This document shows, in pieces, positions 1 to 4,716 of a DNA stretch of 5,524 bases (positions are counted from its first letter, which is position 1; every line of letters begins with the position of its first letter). The DNA lies in the NCBI GenBank assembly GCA_964545245.1, contig CAZJFC010000092.1, positions 1 to 5,524 on the forward strand, written 5' to 3'. Both the position numbers and the translations under genes were made by a program. The stretch comes from CAZJFC01 sp964545245 (GTDB taxonomy: Bacteria; Pseudomonadota; Alphaproteobacteria; Rickettsiales; 21-14-0-20-44-7). The notes beneath the pieces are model-generated. The model was not told where the DNA came from and did not search any database. It was given only the letters and a program-made list of their open reading frames with translations.

Positions 1-53
1 CCTCCGATGGGCTGTGCCTCCGGCACGCTCAGGGCTGGCTCGGCTCCTGCCTC
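1..53. repeat. GC-rich repeat-like segment with a small hairpin
   Basis: GTGCC at 14-18 and GGCAC at 22-26 form a 5-bp stem with a 3-base loop. CGGCTCCTGCCTC at 41-53 recurs exactly, in the same orientation, at 4493-4505. In both places it is preceded by a CTGGC-like stretch. The segment is translated as the last visible residues of the desulfurase, which no longer resemble the family. It may be an in-frame palindromic element of a dispersed type, but only two partial copies are visible here. Confidence 0.35.
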
Positions 54-776
54 GCATATCAACTTAGCCAGCCTGCCAAATCCATGAGTCGCCGCAACAT
101 TTTCCGTACCCGGCCTTTTATTCTTCTCCTGCCCACCGCCAAACATGATTGGTTTGAGTTCTAAATCCGCCCTATGGACAAGTGCCGCAGCACCCACAGG
201 GCCACCCGCTTTATGGGCTGAAATTGTCATAAAATCCACGCCAAGGGCCGCGAAATCTATAGGAATCCGCCCATAGGCCTGAATCGCGTCCGTATGTACC
301 AGAGCGCCGTATTTTTTGGCGATTTCCACCACTTCGCGTATTGGCTGGATGACTCCGGTTTCATTATTTGCCAGCATCACTGAGATTAGTTTCGGAGTTT
401 CGGAGTTTCGGAGTTTCGAGGTCAGGTCATTGAGGTCGATAACACCGTTTGAATTTACCCTGATATGCTTTGCGCCGGGAGCTTTATAAACCGAATCATG
501 CTCAATTTCCGAAACCAGCAAATCCCGAAACTGAGCAAGCGCTAGATTGTTCGTCTCCGTCCCGGAGCCGCAGAAAACCAGGGATTCTGCATTTACGGAA
601 GCCAGCACCGATTTTCTCGATTCCTCAACGATTTTACGCGCATACCTCCCCGGCGCATGCACCGAGGAAGGGTTCAGGGGCGTGCCTGCAAGTTCATCCG
701 TCGCCTGTTTCACTTCCGGCCTTAATGGCGAAGTGGCGTTGTGGTCGAGATAAACTGGTTTAAGGTCGTAAGTCAT
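1..776 (-). CDS. Cysteine desulfurase, NifS/IscS type, 3' end outside window
   Basis: PLP-dependent class V aminotransferase-fold enzyme that removes sulfur from L-cysteine, giving alanine and an enzyme persulfide for Fe-S assembly in the cytosol. The 258 visible residues read without a break. They show YLDHNATSP near the N-terminus (9-17), NPSSVHAPGR (35-44), the cofactor-phosphate loop GSGTETNN (70-77), His93, ANNETG (136-141), Asp163 and Gln166 in HTDAIQAYGR, the Schiff-base Lys189 in SAHKAGGP, and GGGQEKNKRPGTEN (213-226). The catalytic Cys loop and C-terminus lie beyond base 1. An in-frame ATG 12 nt upstream (788-786) is an alternative start; neither has a Shine-Dalgarno site. The gene follows iscR, the usual head of alphaproteobacterial suf clusters, so sufB may come next. 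Odd points are an 8-bp tandem repeat within the frame (388-418) and a GC-rich, repeat-like tail from residue ~241. Family certain; iscS, nifS and sufS cannot be told apart here. Confidence 0.95.
   Translation of the reverse strand, partial: MTYDLKPVYLDHNATSPLRPEVKQATDELAGTPLNPSSVHAPGRYARKIVEESRKSVLASVNAESLVFCGSGTETNNLALAQFRDLLVSEIEHDSVYKAPGAKHIRVNSNGVIDLNDLTSKLRNSETPKLISVMLANNETGVIQPIREVVEIAKKYGALVHTDAIQAYGRIPIDFAALGVDFMTISAHKAGGPVGAAALVHRADLELKPIMFGGGQEKNKRPGTENVAATHGFGRLAKLICEAGAEPALSVPEAQPIG
388..418. repeat. 8-bp tandem repeat AGTTTCGG, 3.9 copies, inside the desulfurase gene
   Basis: Units start at 388, 396, 404 and 412, the last lacking one base. The repeat encodes about residues 120-130 of the desulfurase (LRNSETPKL), just before the conserved SVMLANNETG block, in what is normally a variable loop. 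The unit is not a multiple of three, so gain or loss of one copy would shift the frame, while three copies would keep it. Confidence 0.9.
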
Positions 777-787
777 AAGTTTAGTCA

Positions 788-803
788 TTAGTTGTTAGTT
801 GTT
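788..803. repeat. TTAGTTG tandem repeat in the desulfurase leader
   Basis: Two exact copies (788-794, 795-801) and the start of a third lie between near-identical TAGTCATTAG and TGGTCATTAG words. They sit immediately upstream of, or overlap, the two possible start codons of the desulfurase. No ribosome binding site is visible here. Confidence 0.6.
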
Positions 804-813
804 GGTCATTAGG

Positions 814-923
814 CCACCTCCCCCATCCCTCCTGATAGGAGGGGTGAAGAAGATATTTCCCTCCTGACAGGAGGGGAGAATTGTAACTCCCTCTCCTATC
901 AGGAGAGGGTCGGGGTGAGGTGC
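814..923. repeat. MITE/REP-like element with three hairpins and imperfect terminal inverted repeats
   Basis: Three hairpins follow one another. CCCTCCT/AGGAGGG at 827-833/837-843 and again at 859-865/869-875 have 7-bp stems and 3-base loops. CCCTCTCCT/AGGAGAGGG at 889-897/901-909 has a 9-bp stem. The outer ends CACCTC (815-820) and GAGGTG (917-922) are inverted repeats. No protein is encoded. The left terminus (814-829) recurs exactly for 16 bases at 5508-5523, which shows a dispersed repeat rather than a single-copy operator. It lies between iscR and the desulfurase and would be transcribed with them, so it may affect RNA processing or stability. Confidence 0.75.
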
Positions 924-929
924 CAAGGA

Positions 930-958
930 AGTGTCAGTTTTTTACTCCCACTGACACT
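930..958. repeat. 8-bp hairpin just downstream of iscR
   Basis: AGTGTCAG at 930-937 pairs perfectly with CTGACACT at 951-958 around a 13-base loop. It lies directly after the iscR stop codon. On the minus strand no T-run follows the stem, so it is not a classic intrinsic terminator. It may attenuate or stabilise iscR mRNA. The right arm continues into TGACACTGTCAC-type short repeats like those at 4534-4560. Confidence 0.55.
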
Positions 959-969
959 GTCACTCCCAC

Positions 970-1440
970 TCACTTAATAAAATCATAGGTTTTCGCGTTC
1001 TTCGCCTTTTCGCAAATATCAGCGAGCGAAATTGAATCGAGATAGGAATTTATCTGGTTGGTCAGCCCTTCCCAAATGTCGTGGGTAACGCATTTCGCGC
1101 CATCCGGCATGCAACCATGATTTTTGTGTTTTTCCCGGTTTTCGGCGCCGCACCGGGTCATTTCCACGCTTTCCTCGACCGCATTTATGATGTTAGCGAC
1201 AGTGACTTCGGAAGCAGGTTTCGCCAGCACATACCCGCCACCTGGCCCTTTAATTGCGTTAACCAATCCGGCAGTTTTGAGCTTGGAAAAAATCTGTTCG
1301 AGGTAATTAAGCGCTATATCCTGACGCGATGCAATCTCACCCAGCTTCACCGGCGCATGGTTTTCCGCGCGCGCAGAATTCCGGATGGCAATATCAGCCA
1401 TTGCCATTACCGCATACCGCGCTTTTGTTGTCAGCATCAT
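970..1440 (-). CDS. iscR: Rrf2-family transcriptional regulator, IscR-like
   Basis: This 156-residue DNA-binding repressor probably carries a [2Fe-2S] cluster and adjusts Fe-S assembly genes to cluster demand. The start MMLTTKARYAVMAM aligns with E. coli IscR MRLTSKGRYAVTAM, which supports the first Met. The winged helix covers about residues 30-75, with SRQDIALNYLEQIFSKLKTAGLV and the wing KGPGGGY (64-70) recognisable. Likely cluster ligands are Cys97, Cys110, Cys117 and His120 (CVTH, followed by DIW). The first Cys gap is 12 residues, against five in E. coli IscR, so the loop is long and Lys/His-rich. It lies 81 bp after cysE and 193 bp before the desulfurase, all on the same strand, in the usual place for a suf regulator. 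No Shine-Dalgarno site is visible. I did not find a classical IscR type 1 operator, and the space upstream is filled by a large inverted repeat. Confidence 0.9.
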   Translation of the reverse strand: MMLTTKARYAVMAMADIAIRNSARAENHAPVKLGEIASRQDIALNYLEQIFSKLKTAGLVNAIKGPGGGYVLAKPASEVTVANIINAVEESVEMTRCGAENREKHKNHGCMPDGAKCVTHDIWEGLTNQINSYLDSISLADICEKAKNAKTYDFIK

Positions 1441-1444
1441 ACTG

Positions 1445-1516
1445 GTTTCTGGTTACATGGTTACATCGTTACATGGCAAGCAACCATGTAACCATGCAAC
1501 TATGCAACCACGAAAC
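1445..1516. repeat. 72-bp imperfect inverted repeat made of GGTTACAT-like units
   Basis: The left arm contains three tandem copies of a GTTACATGG-like unit (about 1451-1476) and the right arm their reverse complement (about 1484-1510). The core stem GTTACATGG (1468-1476) and CCATGTAAC (1484-1492) is perfect around a 7-base loop. Pairing continues outward to about 1445/1516 with a few mismatches. It occupies nearly all of the cysE-iscR space. It could be an extended RNA hairpin, an operator array or a processing site in a cysE-iscR transcript. Confidence 0.75.
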
Positions 1517-1521
1517 CCAAC

Positions 1522-2208
1522 TTACCCTACCCACTTCCCGGCTGTTTCCTCCAGCCCTTTGTTCTGCTCCTCAAGCTCGGCGATGCGTTTTGTCAGTTCG
1601 CGGATGACCTTGTCCATCTCGTCGAAATTGCGCATAACTACATCGGGCAGTTCGTCACCCACGCCATAAGCGGTGAATTCCTCCGGTTTCCTGACTTCCG
1701 AAGAAACGTTGCGGGCAGGCACGCCCACCATTGTCGCGCCCGGCGGGACATCGCGCACCACCACCGCATTTGAGCCGATACGCGCGCCGTCACCCACATT
1801 GATCGGCCCCAGAACCTGCGCGCCGGAACCGATAATTACGTTATTCCCTATCTGCGGGTGGCGCTTGCCCGGCCTTGTGGAAACCCCGCCTAGCGTCACG
1901 CCGTGATACATGGTGACATTATCGCCGATCGAGGCGGTTTCGCCGATAACCACGCCCATGCCGTGGTCGATGAAGAAATTATGCCCGATCGCCGCGCCGG
2001 GGTGGATCTCGATCCCGGTGAAAACCCTTGAAATCTGGGATATCCAGCGCGGGAAAAGGCGCAGCCCGTTACGCCACATCCAGTTGGTGAAGCGGTAGGT
2101 CATGACCGCATGGAAACCGGGATAGCAAAGGAAAACCTCCAGCCGCGAACGGGCTGCCGGGTCACGTTCCCTGATGGAGGCAAGTTCGCGTCCGATGCGT
2201 GAAAACAT
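1522..2208 (-). CDS. cysE: Serine O-acetyltransferase
   Basis: This cytosolic enzyme transfers acetyl from acetyl-CoA to L-serine, giving O-acetylserine for cysteine synthesis. At 228 residues it is the short form, similar in length to Gram-positive CysE and shorter than E. coli CysE (273). The N-terminal helical part shows RDPAARSRLEVFLCYPG (15-31). A left-handed parallel beta-helix of hexapeptide repeats follows (about 67-165). It contains IEIHPGAAIG, DHGMGVVIGE with catalytic His82 (E. coli His158), GVTLGG and KRHP (115-118). Glu67 occupies the position of E. coli Asp143, as I recall for the Bacillus enzyme. The C-terminus (about 190-222) is charged and likely coiled-coil. A sigma-70-like promoter lies just upstream (2240-2269), so the gene probably heads a cysE-iscR-desulfurase transcript. 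The only possible ribosome binding site is a weak GAGAGA. Cysteine made downstream is the substrate of the desulfurase. Confidence 0.95.
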   Translation of the reverse strand: MFSRIGRELASIRERDPAARSRLEVFLCYPGFHAVMTYRFTNWMWRNGLRLFPRWISQISRVFTGIEIHPGAAIGHNFFIDHGMGVVIGETASIGDNVTMYHGVTLGGVSTRPGKRHPQIGNNVIIGSGAQVLGPINVGDGARIGSNAVVVRDVPPGATMVGVPARNVSSEVRKPEEFTAYGVGDELPDVVMRNFDEMDKVIRELTKRIAELEEQNKGLEETAGKWVG

Positions 2209-2239
2209 ATGGTTTCTCTCTCACAGATTAAGGCGCGGC

Positions 2240-2269
2240 AAGATAGCATTAACCCACCCCGGCAGTCAA
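2240..2269 (-). promoter_or_regulatory. Predicted sigma-70 promoter of cysE
   Basis: On the minus strand TTGACT (2269-2264) is followed after 18 bases by TATCTT (2245-2240). That matches five of six and four of six consensus bases. The start site would fall near 2233, about 25 bases before the cysE ATG. It suggests that cysE is transcribed separately from the two upstream genes. Confidence 0.5.
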
Positions 2270-2283
2270 GTATTCACATATCT

Positions 2284-2306
2284 GCCCGGTGCTTGCCTTG
2301 GCGGGC
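2284..2306 (-). terminator. Possible weak hairpin after the metalloprotease gene
   Basis: GCCCG (2284-2288) and CGGGC (2302-2306) pair around 13 bases, a few bases after the stop codon of the 501-residue gene and before the cysE promoter. No T-run follows on the minus strand, so termination, if any, would not be of the classic intrinsic kind. Confidence 0.25.
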
Positions 2307-2310
2307 GTGG

Positions 2311-3816
2311 CTATTTTTCCCTGATTTTATTCTTGATGCCGTTAAATTCCTGCTGCATTTTCCTGAGTTCGGTGGCGGGAATATAATAATCATCCACCTT
2401 GAGATAATCCCCGGAAACCGCGGCCTTCACGCCGTCCTTACGCAGGGCGGCGGCAATTTCCTCCACAGTGGCATTATTCTTCTCCAGTGTCGCATCGTTT
2501 ATCCGGGCTCTGGTAGCCATATTAAAGGTCTTGTCCGCGACCTTCTCCACACGTTCAAGCGCCTCTCCCACCTCAGCCACCAGCTTGTCGGAGGCTTTTG
2601 CAAAAGCCTGTTTTGCGCCCCGTATTTTCTTTTCGTCACCGGATTCCAGCGCAGTTTCCAACTCGCCGAGCCGGGTTTTGGCAGTTGCCAGATGTTTATT
2701 GATATCCTTCGCGTCCTTGCGGAAATCAGCGGCGGAAGAAGCGGCATGGTAATGTGACACGCTGTCGCTCCTTATCGGCGAACTAAGATTGTGCTCCTTC
2801 AACCCGGTATGGCCGTCAAGGCTATAGGCATTGCTTTGCAAATCCCCGGCGACTTTTTCCATCTGGCGCAGGTCAATCATTCCGGTTTTATATATCTCCT
2901 GCAATTCCTGCCCGGATTTCTCTATGTTTTCCAGCCACTTATGGAACGAGGACGTTTCCGGATAAACATTTTTCCGCACCGCCGTTCCCCGCGCATAGGA
3001 AATTTCTTCTTTGGCGCTGTCATTAAAATCCATGCCGTTGGCATAAATTTTCCGGCGGTTTTCCGGGTCGATCTTTTTCATTGCGTGGTCGGTGGTTTTT
3101 ACTGTCCATTCCTCGCGTGAAGCGACAAATTTTTCATAGCTCTCAGAATGTTTCTGGATCTTTCCCAGCTCTTTCAAGGAGTCCCGCAAATGCGGGCTGC
3201 TATTTACATAACTTAAAAGCTCCTCCTCATTTTTAGAAACATAATTAAAAAATTTCTCCATGGTTTTCTCAAAATCCTTACCCGCAACCAGTTTCTGGCC
3301 GGATTCCAGCACCGGCAGGAGGTCCCTTTTCAGGCTTGCCGCCTCTTTATCACCTTTTCCGGCCATGTAATCCAGTGATTCGCTTACAATTCTTGCCGAG
3401 TGGGGCATTGCCGCGTCAATCCTCGCCTGCAGTTCCTCACCGCCGCGTACGAGCTTTATATCCCCGGCATGGGTAAGCTCGTGATGCGCTACTTCCTCAA
3501 CCGACATACGGCGCGCTATACCGGTATCCGCGCTTATCATCCCTATCGTGCCCAACTGGGATGAACTCATATTCACACTGTGGTGGCGGGTGGTATGACG
3601 AAAATGGCAACTATCACTTCCTTCACCTTTGTTAATATCAAACCCGAACCTTACCTTGCCATTACGGTAATTTGCGGTTTCGGCAATGCGGTTGAACAGC
3701 TCCGGGTCGTGCTGCTGCCAGAAATCCATGACTTCGCGGCTTAATCGCTGTTTTGCGGCAGGCTGGGATTTGTCAATCTCAACCACTTCTGACCAATGAA
3801 TATTCTTTTTACCCAT
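2311..3816 (-). CDS. Putative HExxH zinc metalloprotease, unknown family
   Basis: I do not recognise this 501-residue protein. It is hydrophilic, with no signal peptide or membrane segment. Residues 105-119 hold a zincin-type motif, HELTH (His112, Glu113, His116), in the context VEEVAHHELTHAGD, so it is probably a zinc-dependent peptidase. Glu146, 30 residues after His116, could be the third ligand of a gluzincin. A His-rich patch (71-79) precedes the motif. The wording resembles effector-type HExxH peptidases such as M91/NleD, but that link is a guess. Residues about 129-230 are homologous to the small protein encoded upstream. Residues 365-446 are rich in Ala, Lys and Glu and probably form coiled coil, followed by a compact C-terminus. 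The ATG follows a TATACT box by six bases with no ribosome binding site, which suggests leaderless translation. Lack of an export signal leaves self-protein processing or secretion by a specialised system open. Confidence 0.75.
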   Translation of the reverse strand: MGKKNIHWSEVVEIDKSQPAAKQRLSREVMDFWQQHDPELFNRIAETANYRNGKVRFGFDINKGEGSDSCHFRHTTRHHSVNMSSSQLGTIGMISADTGIARRMSVEEVAHHELTHAGDIKLVRGGEELQARIDAAMPHSARIVSESLDYMAGKGDKEAASLKRDLLPVLESGQKLVAGKDFEKTMEKFFNYVSKNEEELLSYVNSSPHLRDSLKELGKIQKHSESYEKFVASREEWTVKTTDHAMKKIDPENRRKIYANGMDFNDSAKEEISYARGTAVRKNVYPETSSFHKWLENIEKSGQELQEIYKTGMIDLRQMEKVAGDLQSNAYSLDGHTGLKEHNLSSPIRSDSVSHYHAASSAADFRKDAKDINKHLATAKTRLGELETALESGDEKKIRGAKQAFAKASDKLVAEVGEALERVEKVADKTFNMATRARINDATLEKNNATVEEIAAALRKDGVKAAVSGDYLKVDDYYIPATELRKMQQEFNGIKNKIREK

Positions 3817-3822
3817 CCCCGG

Positions 3823-3854
3823 AGTATATAAAATTATTGTTAAAAATTAGTGAC
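3823..3854 (-). promoter_or_regulatory. Predicted leaderless promoter of the metalloprotease gene, shared element
   Basis: Reading the minus strand: GTCA (3854-3851), 7 bases, TTAACAAT (3843-3836), 7 bases, the -10-like TATACT (3828-3823), 6 bases, then ATG. The same words at the same spacing precede the small gene (4342-4373). The -10 position puts transcription start at or very near the ATG. No good TTGACA box is present at 17 bases, so an activator may occupy the -38 to -23 region. Confidence 0.6.
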
Positions 3855-3864
3855 AAATAGGGGA

Positions 3865-4335
3865 TTATTCGAGCGTGAAACCCTTATTTCCCTGCTGTTT
3901 TTCTTGCTGGCGGGTTTCTTCCACACCTTTTGGCGGGACTGCGGCGGTTTTATCGCCCTCAACCATTTGTTCCTTAAGGGCTTTTGCCACATCCTGGAGC
4001 AATTCCTTCGCGGTTTCCGGCTGGCGGCTCGCCTGCTCGATATACGCCCCGGTTTCATTTAAAATATGCAGCGCATTCTGCAATTCCGGCCGTGAACTGA
4101 CAAAATCCAGCATTTCCTGCCCGTGTTTTTCGGCATATTGGTTGAATTTCACCATTGTCGCCATGAATTGCTGCGAGATTTCGCCCTTATTGCCCTGCAG
4201 CCCGCCCAAGATCTCATCTTTCAGCTTTGCGGCCTCGCCATCGCCTTTTTCCGCCCTGAATTCCAGCGCGGCGCTCATCAGCGCCATTGCGTGCGGTCGG
4301 GCGGCTGCGATTACATCATTCAAGCTTTGTGCCAT
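3865..4335 (-). CDS. Small paralogue of the metalloprotease accessory domain, function unknown
   Basis: This 156-residue cytosolic-looking protein is mostly helical, with no signal peptide or membrane segment. Its residues 9-89 align with residues 133-214 of the 501-residue protein with a single one-residue gap. In the block 9-43 versus 133-167, 17 of 35 positions are identical. The shared words are AAxPH and KGDxEAAxLK, and later TMxKF, SSxPxL. It lacks the HExxH motif, and the place of candidate ligand Glu146 is Ala22, so it cannot be a metalloprotease alone. Residues 107-156 are a Lys/Gln/Glu-rich tail. I chose the ATG at 4335: homology begins there, a -10-like box lies six bases upstream, and the in-frame extension to 4479 reads through repeat-like DNA. 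It may be a partner, inhibitor or dominant-negative form of its neighbour, but no function is established. Confidence 0.75.
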   Translation of the reverse strand: MAQSLNDVIAAARPHAMALMSAALEFRAEKGDGEAAKLKDEILGGLQGNKGEISQQFMATMVKFNQYAEKHGQEMLDFVSSRPELQNALHILNETGAYIEQASRQPETAKELLQDVAKALKEQMVEGDKTAAVPPKGVEETRQQEKQQGNKGFTLE

Positions 4336-4341
4336 GGGTGG

Positions 4342-4373
4342 ATTATACCCCGGAATTGTTAAAGAATGATGAC
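4342..4373 (-). promoter_or_regulatory. Predicted leaderless promoter of the small gene, shared element
   Basis: Reading the minus strand: GTCA (4373-4370), 7 bases, TTAACAAT (4362-4355), 7 bases, a perfect TATAAT (4347-4342), 6 bases, then ATG. With a start about 7 bases after the -10 box, transcription would begin at the A of the ATG. There is no Shine-Dalgarno site. TTAACAAT resembles the CtrA half-site TTAACCAT and lies where CtrA usually binds activated promoters. Confidence 0.65.
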
Positions 4374-4420
4374 CTGAAGGAATTTTATTGCGCTCAGGCG
4401 CCGCGCACAGCTTTGCGGCC

Positions 4421-4514
4421 ACTTGGCCTTGCCTTCGGGCTAAAGCCCTCGGAACCGTTCTCGCCCTGCTATTGGACACCCAGAACTGGCCCCGGCTCCT
4501 GCCTCACGCCAAGT
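4421..4514. repeat. GC-rich intergenic segment bounded by 7-bp inverted repeats
   Basis: ACTTGGC (4421-4427) and GCCAAGT (4508-4514) are perfect inverted repeats. Inside is a hairpin, GGGCT/AGCCC (4437-4441/4444-4448), and the 13-mer shared with bases 41-53. No coding pattern stands out. With bases 4336-4716 otherwise gene-free, this is the main content of that space, together with the promoter of the small gene, two short tandem repeats and a possible promoter of the hydrolase. It may be a small mobile palindromic element. Confidence 0.35.
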
Positions 4515-4533
4515 AAGGTCAGTAGGAGAAAAA

Positions 4534-4560
4534 CTGACACTGACACTCTCACTGTCACTT
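4534..4560. repeat. Short CTGACA / TGTCAC repeats
   Basis: CTGACA occurs twice in tandem (4534-4545), followed by CTCTCACTGTCACTT. Very similar words occur after iscR at 950-975, which suggests a recurring low-complexity intergenic sequence in this genome. Confidence 0.5.
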
Positions 4561-4563
4561 AAC

Positions 4564-4581
4564 CCTAGTGCCTAGTGCCTA
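4564..4581. repeat. CCTAGTG tandem repeat, 2.6 copies
   Basis: The 7-bp unit occurs at 4564-4570 and 4571-4577, followed by CCTA. It lies in the gene-free space upstream of the alpha/beta hydrolase. Confidence 0.7.
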
Positions 4582-4628
4582 TATCCTAACTTAAATACAT
4601 ATAATTCAGCATATTGGCAAAATACTTC

Positions 4629-4658
4629 TTGATTTTACTTATGCTAATCCGTTAATAC
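4629..4658 (+). promoter_or_regulatory. Possible promoter of the alpha/beta hydrolase gene
   Basis: TTGATT (4629-4634) is followed after 18 bases by TAATAC (4653-4658) in an A+T-rich stretch about 60 bases before the ATG. The match to consensus is moderate, and TTGGCA at 4614 is an alternative -35 box. TTAAC at 4659-4663 is a single half-site without the N7 partner. Confidence 0.3.
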
Positions 4659-4716
4659 TTAACCCGGTTTCAAAAAACCACGACAAAACAAGCGACAAAC
4701 AAAACAGAATCATATC

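Noticed and set aside
470..763. Plus-strand open frame of 97 codons
   Set aside because: It lies opposite the desulfurase, whose minus-strand translation shows all family motifs. It is a shadow frame.
814..923. CRISPR array or riboswitch reading of the three hairpins
   Set aside because: There are no regular spacers, and the hairpins differ in length and orientation. The recurring terminus fits a dispersed palindromic element better.
930..958. Intrinsic terminator after iscR
   Set aside because: The stem is good but no T-run follows it on the minus strand; the T6 lies in the loop on the plus strand.
1081..1491. Plus-strand open frame of 136 codons
   Set aside because: It is antisense to iscR and ends within the inverted repeat; the protein has no recognisable features.
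2209..2757. Plus-strand open frame of 182 codons
   Set aside because: It is antisense to the 3' part of the 501-residue gene, which is supported by the HExxH motif and homology to its neighbour.
3865..4335. Small and large genes as a toxin-antitoxin pair
   Set aside because: The small protein is homologous to part of the large one, each gene appears to have its own promoter, and nothing resembles a known antitoxin. An inhibitor role stays possible but is not supported as a TA system.
4336..4479. N-terminal extension of the small protein to an upstream ATG
   Set aside because: The extension reads through GC-rich repeat-like DNA and across the predicted promoter, and homology to the paralogue starts only after the ATG at 4335.
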